From: Niabella sp.
GTDB lineage: Bacteria > Bacteroidota > Bacteroidia > Chitinophagales > Chitinophagaceae
DNA length: 64,000 bases
Assembly: GCA_027493055.1 (NCBI GenBank)
Contig: JAPUDO010000046.1
Location: 1 to 64,000, forward strand
Reading direction: 5' to 3'
Below, piece by piece: positions 1-8,435 of this stretch; position 1 is the first letter of the stretch, and each line of letters begins with the position of its first letter. A program made the position numbers and the translations under genes. The notes beneath the pieces were generated by a model. It saw only the letters and a program-made list of their open reading frames with translations, was not told the DNA's origin and made no database searches.

Positions 1-230
1 ATATTGAAGCATTGAAACAAGATCCTGAATTAGCATTATCCATCTTAGAGCCGTTAAGATCCGATCCTGCAAGATACGTTCAGGACAGTGCAGGTAACTG
101 GCTCAATGATGCCAGCAAAACACAACCGGGTTTTGTAACGTCACTTTGCCGGCGCTGGGAAAAAGAAAGTCCAACAAAAGCAACCCAATATATTGTCAAA
201 AAAGCGCTCCGAACCATCAATAAGCTATAG
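1..230 (+). CDS. DNA alkylation repair-like protein, C-terminal end (partial)
   Basis: This is the 3' end of a gene that enters from the left edge; the frame is open to base 3 and stops at 228-230. The visible 75 or so residues read as paired helices of a HEAT-like repeat, including [17 protein letters not shown] and a closing [17 protein letters not shown]. That pattern matches the C-terminus of AlkD-type DNA alkylation repair proteins, which excise alkylated bases without flipping them. The catalytic part lies outside the window, so activity cannot be judged. The TTG at base 12 is not a start, because coding continues upstream of it. Family assignment rests on the C-terminal repeats only. 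Confidence 0.6.
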   Translation, partial: IEALKQDPELALSILEPLRSDPARYVQDSAGNWLNDASKTQPGFVTSLCRRWEKESPTKATQYIVKKALRTINKL

Positions 231-263
231 CAACTTAGCACCTGTCCTCTAACAAAAGACAAA

Positions 264-362
264 TTAAGCTACATTATAAATCTTAATATCAGGCTGACCT
301 TTCAGATAAGGTTTGAGCGCTACTACAACATCCTGGTTAAAAAGATCGCTTAATAAATATTT
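264..362 (-). pseudogene. Possible 3' remnant of an unidentified gene
   Basis: Between two convergent genes, the minus strand holds an open stretch of about 32 codons ending in TAA at 264-266. Its translation looks protein-like (it contains DVVVALKPYLKGQPDIKIY) but has no start codon, and it is closed upstream by a stop at 363-365. It is in a different frame from the nucleosidase whose stop it abuts. It could be the tail of a gene lost by rearrangement, or chance. No family was recognised. Confidence 0.25.
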
Positions 363-946
363 TTATCCAGCTTCAGCAGTTCGCCGTATGCCACGGCAGC
401 TTTATGTACCTGGATCGTCCAGTCTTCGGCAGCGTTATCATCCGCCCCATCTGAAATATATTTGAGACAAAGAAAAGGGATATTTTCCTTCATAGTTATC
501 ATAGCCAAAGCATAGGCTTCCATATCAACAATATTATAAGCTGTTACAGCATGCCCCATTTCAAAATTATCGCCGGTCCCGCAAACGCCTTCTCTTATTC
601 CTTCCATTGCCAGGCCATATTCGAGCAAAGGCGGTAACCCGGATAAAGGTGTCTCATATAGCTCATATCCCAGACCCCTTACGTCCATATCCCGCTGCAC
701 AAATTTTGTACAGTACACCACCTCTCCCCTTTGAAAATAATTGCTCCCTGCCGAACCCAGGTTTACAACCAATGACGGCCTTTTGTTCTGTATCGCTTTC
801 GTCAGCTCATACGCGGCATTTATTTTACCGATCCCGGTAATTAAACTATTATATCCTTCAAAGACTTCTGCCGCCTCAGCGGCTAATGCAAATGAGAACA
901 GCACATTTTCAACAGGAAAGGAATATTCCTGGTTAATTCTTATCAT
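350..946 (-). CDS. PNP/UDP-family nucleosidase (MTA/SAH nucleosidase-like)
   Basis: A 198-residue protein of the nucleoside phosphorylase / nucleosidase fold. Visible family marks are GIGKINAAYE (about residues 38-47), the glycine-rich NLGSAGS strand-turn (about 62-68), the VDMEAYALA segment whose Met-Glu binds the ribose, and a late SDGADDNA with the Asp expected to act on the purine. These fit an enzyme that cleaves an N-glycosidic bond, such as 5'-methylthioadenosine/S-adenosylhomocysteine nucleosidase or futalosine hydrolase; the sequence alone does not decide between them. It is slightly shorter than MTA/SAH nucleosidases (about 230 residues). It stands alone, convergent with the upstream repair gene. 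No signal peptide, so cytoplasmic. Confidence 0.75.
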   Translation of the reverse strand: MIRINQEYSFPVENVLFSFALAAEAAEVFEGYNSLITGIGKINAAYELTKAIQNKRPSLVVNLGSAGSNYFQRGEVVYCTKFVQRDMDVRGLGYELYETPLSGLPPLLEYGLAMEGIREGVCGTGDNFEMGHAVTAYNIVDMEAYALAMITMKENIPFLCLKYISDGADDNAAEDWTIQVHKAAVAYGELLKLDKNIY

Positions 947-1116
947 CAGCTTTTTAATTTTTTCTAAACGGCTAATTTACAAAAACCACATAATGGTTTG
1001 TCAGCCTGCTCAAAGATAATTCAACGGAGTTGCTTGTAAGTACCATAGAATTTGTCATATTTCCAGATACAGCAGTAATTAAGTTTTTTATAAGAATCTA
1101 TTAGGAACGTAATACT

Positions 1117-1124
1117 TATTTTTG
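1117..1124 (+). promoter_or_regulatory. Bacteroidota-type -7 box (TATTTTTG)
   Basis: TATTTTTG matches the TAnnTTTG consensus exactly and lies 28 bp before the ATG of the small protein at 1153. No clear -33 element is seen. It probably drives the 1153-3765 group. Confidence 0.45.
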
Positions 1125-1152
1125 ACATAGTGCTCAATACCACGATAATAAA

Positions 1153-1509
1153 ATGAAAAGTAATGTCAGGCATATTTTAACTAAGACGATCATCATTATG
1201 ATGGCTGTTTTTATTTGCCTGCCATGCTCACTGAAAAGGGAGATCAAACAAGCTTTGCATATTCCTGTAGCACAGCTAAATCATACTGAAAAGCCCAATA
1301 AAACAGCGGTTTGTCAGACGCTTGTACAGGAAGAAAATCGGGAAACCTCCGTTTCTTTTTTTAAGAAATACATACAAAAAGATAGCGCCAGCTTTCTCCC
1401 TGATGTTTATTCAACACTTTCAATATCGCATACTACTGTTCCTTTTGCAGGAACAAATGTTCCAATTCCCATACCCATATATATACTCCACGAACAATAC
1501 CTGATTTGA
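1153..1509 (+). CDS. Small hypothetical protein with N-terminal membrane or signal segment
   Basis: A 118-residue protein with a basic N-terminus followed by a hydrophobic stretch (IIIMMAVFICLPCSL, about residues 13-27), so it is either exported or anchored. The rest is polar with two further cysteines (one near residue 54) and no recognised domain. It has a good promoter match upstream and is followed after 85 bp by the DoxD/DoxA-like gene, which suggests a functional link to a membrane redox protein. A small hairpin with arms CAAAAC and GTTTTG lies in the gap at 1537-1551. No function can be assigned. Confidence 0.5.
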   Translation: MKSNVRHILTKTIIIMMAVFICLPCSLKREIKQALHIPVAQLNHTEKPNKTAVCQTLVQEENRETSVSFFKKYIQKDSASFLPDVYSTLSISHTTVPFAGTNVPIPIPIYILHEQYLI

Positions 1510-1594
1510 TTTTTGATTAAGGTGAACAGATATTTTCAAAACCCTGTTTTGGAATTTTCAGCAATCTATTTTCTTAATTAAATTTCAGATCACT

Positions 1595-2632
1595 ATGAAC
1601 AATCAGTCATATTCTTTTGCCGGGATATTTACAACAGCTTTGCGATGGGTAACCGGGTGGACCTATTTTTCTGCTTTTTGGCGGCGATTAATTTTAGAGA
1701 ACAAGCTCAATCCCGATGAAGCAGGATATATCGGTGAAAAATTCAATCACTTTTTACCTAATGCCCTGGGCATTAAACCTGTTATTGAACATTTAGTCTC
1801 TAATCCCGATAGCCTTTGGTGGGCTATGATTATATTCACTATCATAGAAGCCGTTATAGGGCTTTTATTTATGGTTGGATTGTTTACCCGGTTAATGAGC
1901 ATAGGTGTTTTTAGCCTGGCCATTGGCATTCTTTTAGGTGCAGGCTGGCTGGGAACCACCTGTTTAGACGAATGGCAAATAGGTGTTTTAGGCGTAGCAG
2001 CAGGTTTCACTATTTACTTTTCCGGTGGTGGAAGATATTCACTGGATGAATACTTTACCAGGAAAAAGCGATCCTTTACGCTTAAAAAATGGTTTGGATT
2101 TTTAGGATCAGGTACCCTGCACATCAAACTGGATCTTTTAAACAAGATCGTTTTGACCGGCTCAATAGGCATCATCGGGCTGACACTATTTACTAACCAG
2201 TATTTTCATGGTGGTGTATGGGGCACATTACACAATAAATCTGTAAAACCCAGGATAGAAATATCAAATGCTATACTCCAAAAATCAGCTTTAACTTTTG
2301 AGGTTTACAGAACAGAGGGTGCGGACGTATATGGGTCTTTTCTCATCGGCATACAAATTTTAAATAATAACGGAGAAGTAGTTAAAGAATGGAATGGCAC
2401 AGATCTTTCCCGGCTTCAGGATGAGCATATTCAAAATCATTATGTGGCTAAAGTAAAACCGGGCAAACACAGCCTGTTAATTCCTTTGGGAGCCAGGGCC
2501 GCATTAACGATACCGGTTGATACCATATCCAGACATAAAGATACTTATACGCTAAAGCTGATAGATATAAGCGGAATAGAATGGACTGCCGAAATAGCCG
2601 GTTTACATGCAATTAAAACGCAAACAACATGA
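1595..2632 (+). CDS. DoxD/DoxA fusion membrane protein (thiosulfate:quinone oxidoreductase-like)
   Basis: A 345-residue membrane protein. Residues about 1-150 carry the DoxX/DoxD arrangement of several membrane helices, including WWAMIIFTIIEAVIGLLFMV and a helix pair around residues 105-145. Residues about 205-340 form a soluble beta-rich part resembling DoxA. In Acidianus the two are separate subunits of thiosulfate:quinone oxidoreductase, which passes electrons from thiosulfate to quinone; a DoxD-DoxA fusion is known in Bacteroidota, where the substrate is usually unproven. The stop overlaps the ATG of the chromate transporter by 4 bp, so the two are translated together. Function beyond membrane redox protein is inferred. 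Confidence 0.65.
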   Translation: MNNQSYSFAGIFTTALRWVTGWTYFSAFWRRLILENKLNPDEAGYIGEKFNHFLPNALGIKPVIEHLVSNPDSLWWAMIIFTIIEAVIGLLFMVGLFTRLMSIGVFSLAIGILLGAGWLGTTCLDEWQIGVLGVAAGFTIYFSGGGRYSLDEYFTRKKRSFTLKKWFGFLGSGTLHIKLDLLNKIVLTGSIGIIGLTLFTNQYFHGGVWGTLHNKSVKPRIEISNAILQKSALTFEVYRTEGADVYGSFLIGIQILNNNGEVVKEWNGTDLSRLQDEHIQNHYVAKVKPGKHSLLIPLGARAALTIPVDTISRHKDTYTLKLIDISGIEWTAEIAGLHAIKTQTT

Positions 2633-3765
2633 CCGGAGAAAGCAGACTTCAAAAATTAAAAGAAATTGCATTTTCATGCCTGAAGTTAGGAACAATAGGT
2701 TTTGGCGGTATTGCAGGCATGGTAGCCACCATAGAAAACGAAATGGTGGTAAGGCGAAAATGGATCGATCATCAGCATTTCATGGATGTACTGAGCACCT
2801 CTTATATTATACCCGGCCCCAATGCCGTGGAAGTTGTTATGCACTGTGGAAAAGAACGGGGCGGGCGGTTAGGACTAGTTGTAGCTGGTGTTTGCTATAT
2901 ACTTCCGGCGATGCTGATATGCCTGATTTTTGGATATTTCTATAAACGGTACAGTTCATTGCCGGATGTGCAACGTTTTATTTTCGGCATCAGGCCTGCT
3001 ACAACCGCATTGGTGATTGGTACCGTGTTCAGACTTTGGAATAAGACATTAAAAAACAATATCACGCTTATCCTGCTCTGCCTTTTGGTATTTGCAGGTT
3101 CTCTCTATGGCATGAATGAAGTGCTGCTGATCATTGGTGCAGGCATAATAAATTATCTTATATATGCAGCAAAGAACAAGTTACCTCTGTTTACTGGTGG
3201 GATATTTCTTACTCCCTTCTTTTTGCAGGTAAGCAGTAAATTTTCAGACAGCAAGCTCTTTTTTATTTTCCTAAAAATTGGAGCGGTGCTATATGGGAGC
3301 GGCTATGTGCTCTTCGCATATATGGAAGAGTCTCTTGTACGAAAAAATCATTGGCTCAACCATCAGCAACTGATGGATGCCATTGCCGTAGGACAAATCA
3401 CTCCCGGCCCGATATTATCAAGCGCTACATTTGCAGGTTACCTGATTAACGGAATCACCGGAGGTGTACTAGCAACTGTCGGGATTTTTCTACCCGCCTT
3501 TTTTATTTCCTTCTTTTTGCATAAAGTGCTGTCCTCTGCCCGCAAGAGCCAAAAGCTGAGACTTTTTTTAGATGGCCTTAGCGCGGCATCTGTTTCGATA
3601 ATAGCAGCGGTAGGTTTTCATTTGTTCACATCATCGGTGCAGGAATGGCAGGGAGCGGTAATCTTAGGGGTAAGCCTTGCACTAACCCTTTTCTGGAAGA
3701 AGTTAAGCACTGTTATCATCATACTGGCAGGTAGCATAGGCGGTTTCCTATTGCTTAAAATATGA
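2629..3765 (+). CDS. chrA: Chromate transporter, ChrA family (two CHR domains)
   Basis: A 378-residue inner-membrane protein with the duplicated CHR layout. The first half has GTIGFGGIAGMVATIENEMV and the PGPN motif (about residues 62-65); the second half repeats it with KIGAVLYGSGYVLFAYMEE and GQITPGP. Family members export chromate using the membrane potential, though many genomic copies have not been tested and may carry other oxyanions. Length is typical of long-chain ChrA. It overlaps the DoxD/DoxA gene by 4 bp (ATGA), so oxyanion transport and a sulfur-oxidation-like protein are made together. No separate promoter is visible. Confidence 0.85.
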   Translation: MTGESRLQKLKEIAFSCLKLGTIGFGGIAGMVATIENEMVVRRKWIDHQHFMDVLSTSYIIPGPNAVEVVMHCGKERGGRLGLVVAGVCYILPAMLICLIFGYFYKRYSSLPDVQRFIFGIRPATTALVIGTVFRLWNKTLKNNITLILLCLLVFAGSLYGMNEVLLIIGAGIINYLIYAAKNKLPLFTGGIFLTPFFLQVSSKFSDSKLFFIFLKIGAVLYGSGYVLFAYMEESLVRKNHWLNHQQLMDAIAVGQITPGPILSSATFAGYLINGITGGVLATVGIFLPAFFISFFLHKVLSSARKSQKLRLFLDGLSAASVSIIAAVGFHLFTSSVQEWQGAVILGVSLALTLFWKKLSTVIIILAGSIGGFLLLKI

Positions 3766-3792
3766 GGCAGGAAGAGCAATATCTGTAAAAAA

Positions 3793-5034
3793 TCACTTTT
3801 TACCAAGCTTCTTTACCACCCAGGGAAGTGAAAGCCCCTGCCCCAGCAGGGAAAATAATACTACGGCAATAGAAAGGAAAATAATCTCATTACGCATAGG
3901 GAAAGGTGTTCCATCGCCAAGTTTTACAGGAAGACCAATCGCAATAGCTAAAGAAACAATACCGCGCATACCCGACCAGGTGATAATAAAGCTGGTGCGG
4001 GAATCAAATAACGCGTCCTCGCTAATGCGGCGTTTTCCTTCAAAAGCCCTTTGCAGATTGAATTGCTGCAAATAAACCCGCACCATCCTGATCCCTAAAG
4101 CTACTAATGTAATAAGGGCAGCATAACCAATGTAAGTCCATATTTGTGTAGGATCCATCTTTTTTAATACGATAGGATATTGTAAACCGATCAATAAAAA
4201 GATAAACCCGTTGAGCAGGAAAATAATAACATCCCAAAAATTCTTTGACTGTTGCTTAACGCTTTCAGGAAACTTATGGCGGCTCAGCCCCGACATGCTC
4301 AGCCCCAATATAACCACCGCTATCACTCCCGACACTTCAAAATGCTCGGCAACAAGATAAGTTACAAACGGCATCAGCAGCATAAAGCTGATAATGACCA
4401 TATCATTGCTACGGAAAAAACGAAGCATCCACGATAGCACAACGCCGGCAACCAGCCCAACCAAAAATCCGCCACCCAAAACCAGCAGAAATTGAAGGGA
4501 GGCCTTCCACCATACAAAAGCAATACCGGTAACCGCAGCGACGGCAAAGCGATAAGCGATCAACGCCGAAGCATCATTCACCAGGCTTTCCCCTTCGAGG
4601 ATAGCGACCGTCTTGTGAGGCAGCCCCAACCCTTTTGTAATACCTATCGCAGCCACAGCATCAGTTGCAGAAAGAATAGCCCCAAGCACAAAAGCAAGCG
4701 GCCAGCTCATACCCGGTATCAGGTAATGGGCAACAACAGCAATGCCTGCAGTGGTAATAAACACTAAACCGATAGCCAGCGTGTTAATAGTATGGATATT
4801 GGTTTTAAAATCCTGAAATGAAATATTAAATGCGGCATCATACAGCAGGGGTGGCAGGAAAAGCAGCATTACGATTTCAGGGTTCAGCTCTATATCGGGT
4901 ATTGAAGGCAAAAAACCGATGCCCATGCCCACCAACAATAATAATACAGGAGCAGGGAGCTTAATTTTATCCGCAATGCCTGATGCGCCAATCATCACGG
5001 ACATTATAAGTAATATGATGGTGTAGTTTTCCAT
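3793..5034 (-). CDS. Na+/H+ antiporter, CPA1 family
   Basis: A 413-residue inner-membrane protein made almost wholly of hydrophobic helices, with the cation/proton antiporter marks LSATDAVAAIG (about residues 120-130) and ESLVNDASALIAY with its paired Asn-Asp at the ion-binding site (about 148-160). A conserved basic and Asp-rich segment, ALFDSRTSFIITWSGMRGIV, precedes the last helices, as in NhaP-type antiporters. Likely role: export of sodium (or potassium) in exchange for protons for pH and salt balance. It is convergent with chrA, 27 bp away, with no strong terminator between. The C-terminus is short, without a cytoplasmic regulatory domain. Confidence 0.85.
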   Translation of the reverse strand: MENYTIILLIMSVMIGASGIADKIKLPAPVLLLLVGMGIGFLPSIPDIELNPEIVMLLFLPPLLYDAAFNISFQDFKTNIHTINTLAIGLVFITTAGIAVVAHYLIPGMSWPLAFVLGAILSATDAVAAIGITKGLGLPHKTVAILEGESLVNDASALIAYRFAVAAVTGIAFVWWKASLQFLLVLGGGFLVGLVAGVVLSWMLRFFRSNDMVIISFMLLMPFVTYLVAEHFEVSGVIAVVILGLSMSGLSRHKFPESVKQQSKNFWDVIIFLLNGFIFLLIGLQYPIVLKKMDPTQIWTYIGYAALITLVALGIRMVRVYLQQFNLQRAFEGKRRISEDALFDSRTSFIITWSGMRGIVSLAIAIGLPVKLGDGTPFPMRNEIIFLSIAVVLFSLLGQGLSLPWVVKKLGKK

Positions 5035-5068
5035 AGTTATTTATCTCCATCTGATAATCTGTTTACGT

Positions 5069-5437
5069 TTATTCAGATACAATTAAATAGTAATTATCCA
5101 AATCTCTTAACGTAAACTGATTTTTAAGCGAATTTTCATTGTAGTGAATTTCTTTCTCAATAGTTGCGTTCAGTCCCTTTGCATTTTCCAATACCTGATG
5201 CAAGTTATCAACCCTAAAGAAAAGTATTAGTCCGTTTCCAGCCTCCTTTTCACAATGTATCATAGTAGGATGTTCGTGTTCACCCCATTTATGCAGGCAA
5301 AGAACAACAGTATCATTATCTGTCAGAATTTCAAAAGTTGCCCCTCCGTGTTCACTCTTGCAACCCAATAGGGCCTGATAGAATCCGGAACTTTCAGAAA
5401 CATCTCTTACAGCTATTATTGTTTCTGTTCTTACCAT
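5069..5437 (-). CDS. VOC-family protein (glyoxalase/bleomycin resistance-like)
   Basis: A 122-residue single-domain protein with the vicinal oxygen chelate pattern: an opening beta strand ETIIAVRDVSESSGFYQALLG (the FYQALLG helix is typical), a central strand ending in FEIL, and a closing LRDLDNYYLIVSE strand. Family members bind a metal or a drug at a dimer interface and include glyoxalases, dioxygenases and antibiotic-binding proteins. Which of these applies cannot be told from sequence. It follows the TetX-like gene in the same direction but after a gap of over 200 bp in which nothing was recognised. Confidence 0.75.
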   Translation of the reverse strand: MVRTETIIAVRDVSESSGFYQALLGCKSEHGGATFEILTDNDTVVLCLHKWGEHEHPTMIHCEKEAGNGLILFFRVDNLHQVLENAKGLNATIEKEIHYNENSLKNQFTLRDLDNYYLIVSE

Positions 5438-5645
5438 CTCTTAGTTCCCTGTTTACAATTAAATATCAGCTCTTTTTGCGGAATTATCATCATTACAACC
5501 ATTACAGTAGTACAATTTTCCATACGGTGCCAAAATTATCCTAAATCAATCATCTATAAACAAAGATGGCTGATTAAATTATCTGTATTGTAAATAATTT
5601 TGCTGATGTAATTGATATTGCCGCCTTTGCAGCAAAAACAAGTCA

Positions 5646-6815
5646 TTACACATTATGCGCCTCTTTCACCTGGTTAAAAAATGCCAGCATTTGTTCCAAC
5701 CCGGTTTTCGAGAACATTCTTTCGGAGTTTTCCAGGGTATCTTTTGTGGCCTGTGCTCCTCTCACAACCATTTCCTTTTCAAAATGAGCAATAGCAGTTT
5801 TCAGGTCCTGGAATTGATTACCGGTCAAATTTTCAGCTAATTCAAATGCATCCCGCAAAGCTACATTGGCCCCTTCCCCGGCATAGGGAGGCATCCGGTG
5901 GGCGGCATCACCGATCATTGTCAGGCATTCCTGTGTTTCCCACGTTTGATCGAAAGGAAAATAATATTGCGGGCGCGGGATAAAATGTACGCCTTCGTTC
6001 GTAAAAAATTCATGCCATTCGTCGCTCCAGGCTGGAAATGCTGTTTTAAACCATTCAAGAACCTGTTCCCTGTTGGCAAAATCAATACCACTCTTAGAAA
6101 GCCATTCTTCGGGCGTTTTGAAATTGACCACAAACATAATGGAACCATCGCCTTTGGTGCCGTACCCGATGAACTGTTCGTCATCAAAAGCCATTACTTT
6201 TCCGCCCTTTGCAAAAGCAAAAAGATTAGGTGTATATTTCTCAGCATTGTAAATATTCCCTTCAATTAATGTGATTCCTGAATATACCGGCTTAATATCA
6301 CTCAGGTACGGGCGAACTTTGGAATTAGCCCCGTCTGCTGCAATCACTAGATCGGCATATATATTTGTTCCGTTTTTGAAATGTACCCGCCAGCCGCTTT
6401 TCTCTTTTTCCATTGAAACAAAATGACTGTTCCATACAACAGTGCCTGGCTTTAGCGAATTCAATAAAATATCCCGTAAAGGAGCACGGTCAATTTCGGG
6501 CCGGGTTTCTGCCGTAATGGTTGCAAAGTTGTGATCGTCGAACGCGATATTGAGCTTACCGTCTGTCAGGCGCATTTTACTTGCCACCGGGCGGTGATGC
6601 TTATAAAACTCATCCAGCAAACCGGCGCGTTTCAATGCTTTCAGTCCTGTGCCTTCGTGCAGATCAAGCGTTGCACCTTGCACCCTCACTTCGCGGTCAG
6701 CATCTCTTTCATAAACGCTTACATCCCCGTTTTCTATTTGTAATAACCGGGCCAGCATCAATCCTGCCGGGCCACCACCAATAATAGCGATCTTTTTATT
6801 TTCTAATAACGTCAT
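5646..6815 (-). CDS. TetX-like FAD-dependent monooxygenase
   Basis: About 389 residues, close to the 388 of the tetracycline-inactivating enzyme TetX. It has the N-terminal FAD-binding GGGPAGLMLARLL, a VYERD strand end that binds the ribose, GATLDLHEGTGLKALKRAGLL matching the TetX active-site side, and the second FAD motif TMIGDAAHRMPPYAGEGANVA near residues 300-320. I chose ATG 6815 rather than the upstream in-frame start at 6860, because the latter lies inside the methyltransferase gene and 6815 begins the family-like MTLLENKKIAIIGGG. It sits 7 bp after the methyltransferase stop, so the two are co-translated. Similarity to TetX is clear by eye, but tetracycline oxidation is an inference; related enzymes hydroxylate other aromatic compounds. 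Confidence 0.8.
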   Translation of the reverse strand: MTLLENKKIAIIGGGPAGLMLARLLQIENGDVSVYERDADREVRVQGATLDLHEGTGLKALKRAGLLDEFYKHHRPVASKMRLTDGKLNIAFDDHNFATITAETRPEIDRAPLRDILLNSLKPGTVVWNSHFVSMEKEKSGWRVHFKNGTNIYADLVIAADGANSKVRPYLSDIKPVYSGITLIEGNIYNAEKYTPNLFAFAKGGKVMAFDDEQFIGYGTKGDGSIMFVVNFKTPEEWLSKSGIDFANREQVLEWFKTAFPAWSDEWHEFFTNEGVHFIPRPQYYFPFDQTWETQECLTMIGDAAHRMPPYAGEGANVALRDAFELAENLTGNQFQDLKTAIAHFEKEMVVRGAQATKDTLENSERMFSKTGLEQMLAFFNQVKEAHNV

Positions 6816-6822
6816 TTTGTTT

Positions 6823-7431
6823 TTATTTACGAACCAGCCAATACCAATGCGAAGCAGCAAGCCTTCTCCGCCTCGCAGCAGCCTTTACCAATTCAAACTT
6901 TTCGCTGAAAACACCGGCTATATATTCAGCGCTCAATTTAATATCTGAAGGTGAAGTATCCAAAGCCCAGATAAGATGGGTTCCGCCACTTTTTAATAGC
7001 CTTGCCAGTTCATTTACATATTTCATCTCTCCGGCTCCATCCAGGCAATGGAAGCAACCGATATCGAAAGAAACATCAAATTGTGAATGGATGTTTTTCA
7101 GATCCGTTACATCTCCTACCACAAAGTGTGGCTGCTGCCTTTTCCCTGCAAGCCGGCTTTTAGCTTTTTCAATGGCTACCGGTGAAAAATCAACTGCCGT
7201 TGCATGAATACGCTGTGCGGCTGCATAGGCCGAAAACCTGCCTGTTCCACAACCCAGCTCCAGTGAACTTTCGGGTTTGTTATTTTCCAATAAATCTTTT
7301 AACTCTCTTGGGATACGTGCATCCGTCCAAATCCAGTGAAAAGGTGTTTTGTAAGCCCTGTCAAAGTCGGCGCTCGTATCAGGCGGTCCAAACTGCTTAC
7401 TTTTTGTTTTATTGAGTGCTGTTGTAGTCAT
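6823..7431 (-). CDS. Class I SAM-dependent methyltransferase
   Basis: A 202-residue cytoplasmic protein with the SAM-binding glycine-rich motif LELGCGTGRFSAYAA (about residues 57-71), an acidic residue ending the next strand (ATAVDFSP), a VVGDVTDL motif, and a final strand in GGTHLIWALD. The N-terminal FDRAYKTPFHWIW segment is typical of TPMT-like small-molecule methyltransferases. Substrate unknown. It lies 59 bp after the sigma factor and 7 bp before the TetX-like gene; a methyltransferase and a flavin hydroxylase together suggest modification of a small aromatic molecule, perhaps a drug. Confidence 0.8.
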   Translation of the reverse strand: MTTTALNKTKSKQFGPPDTSADFDRAYKTPFHWIWTDARIPRELKDLLENNKPESSLELGCGTGRFSAYAAAQRIHATAVDFSPVAIEKAKSRLAGKRQQPHFVVGDVTDLKNIHSQFDVSFDIGCFHCLDGAGEMKYVNELARLLKSGGTHLIWALDTSPSDIKLSAEYIAGVFSEKFELVKAAARRRRLAASHWYWLVRK

Positions 7432-7490
7432 ACAATTATTTTTACTGCATCAAAATTTAGGTTTTAAAAATATTTTTGAAATGATATGGA

Positions 7491-8063
7491 TCAGTATTCC
7501 ATAAGGTCTTTATACAATCCGTACAAGCGCTTACGCAGGTGCTTTACGGCATAATGTTTCCGGGATAATAGTGTATTGACCGGAACATTCATCGTTGCAG
7601 CAACTTCTTTCACCGGAAGTCCCTCCAATTCAGTAAGCTCAAAAGCTTCTCTCTGCTCCGGCGGCAGTTCCGACAGTGCTGCTTCCAGCTCCTTCCAGAC
7701 CAATGAACGTATATATTCCGTTTCAGGAGTTGGATTGTCGTCATTGAAAAGGATTTCCGAAAATTCTTCCAGCACGCTTCCTTCATCATCATACCGGGAA
7801 GCAGGCAAAGCTTCTTCGTGTTTTTTCCTGCCTTTATTAATGATGGTGTTCCGGGCTACGCGATACAGCCAGGCAGTAACCTGCTCAACAGGACTGATGT
7901 TATTTTCAACGGTCTTTATCAGCTGGTAAAAGACATCCTGCAAGATATCTTCTGCATCTTCTTTATTGGAAACTCGTTTTCCTATAAACGATTTCAGACG
8001 GGGCTGATGCTCTTTTACAAGCTGGCCAACATCTGGTTTGCCGGTATGTTCATTTATCCCCAT
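7491..8063 (-). CDS. ECF-type RNA polymerase sigma factor
   Basis: About 190 residues with the two ECF domains. Region 2 shows NKEDAEDILQDVFYQLI and WLYRVARNTIINKGRKK; region 4 shows LPPEQREAFELTELEGLPVKEVA followed by the helix-turn-helix MNVPVNTLLSRKHYAVKHLRKRL. I place the start at ATG 8063 (MGINEHTGK); the longer frame to 8120 would add 19 residues lying deep in the neighbouring gene. With this start the gene still overlaps the end of the upstream membrane-protein gene by 14 bp, so the pair is probably translationally coupled. No anti-sigma factor of a known family is adjacent; the overlapping small membrane protein may take that part. Confidence 0.85.
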   Translation of the reverse strand: MGINEHTGKPDVGQLVKEHQPRLKSFIGKRVSNKEDAEDILQDVFYQLIKTVENNISPVEQVTAWLYRVARNTIINKGRKKHEEALPASRYDDEGSVLEEFSEILFNDDNPTPETEYIRSLVWKELEAALSELPPEQREAFELTELEGLPVKEVAATMNVPVNTLLSRKHYAVKHLRKRLYGLYKDLMEY

Positions 8064-8412
8064 CACCTTGCTGTGCCTGCGATCCCTTATCAAAATGTTG
8101 CATACCGAAAGGATGACCAAAACCGAAATGCCGCCTTCTGTTAATAAACTCTTTACGTTGCTCCGGCGTCATTTTCATCCATTTTTCGCGCATATGATTT
8201 CCTCTTTCGTGCATCATCCTGTTCCTACCCAATCCAAAACGCCCGAAAAGAATACGAGTCAGCAGGAACAATCCTAACGCCTGCCAGAAATTAATGGTTG
8301 CTAATCCGAAAATACCAGGCACCAGCCAGTTCCATAACAGCATAATCACAGCACTTACAGCAATCAATACTGCAACGACCATTAAAATTATTTTTCCACC
8401 TCTTTGTTTCAT
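8050..8412 (-). CDS. Small membrane protein with KMTPEQRKEF motif, overlapping the sigma factor
   Basis: A 120-residue protein with one or two membrane segments in the first half (about residues 8-30, then a hydrophobic FWQALGLFLLTRILFG near 42-57) and a charged second half. That half contains EKWMKMTPEQRKEFINRR (about 75-92) and a His/Gly/Phe-rich tail. The KMTPEQ stretch resembles the LTxxQ motif of Spy/CpxP/CnrX-type stress sensors, but the likeness is short. The gene overlaps the ECF sigma gene by 14 bp. By position it could be a membrane sensor or anti-sigma partner; nothing in the sequence proves it. A related motif occurs twice in the protein at 8866-9162. Confidence 0.6.
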   Translation of the reverse strand: MKQRGGKIILMVVAVLIAVSAVIMLLWNWLVPGIFGLATINFWQALGLFLLTRILFGRFGLGRNRMMHERGNHMREKWMKMTPEQRKEFINRRRHFGFGHPFGMQHFDKGSQAQQGDGDK

Positions 8413-8435
8413 TGCTTACATATAATTTTATAAAA

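Noticed and set aside
4492-4767. Open frames opposite the Na+/H+ antiporter and other large genes
   Set aside because: They are antisense shadows of well-supported genes with no family features.
8064-8120. Longer start for the ECF sigma factor
   Set aside because: The extra residues lie in the overlapping membrane-protein gene and do not resemble sigma region 2.
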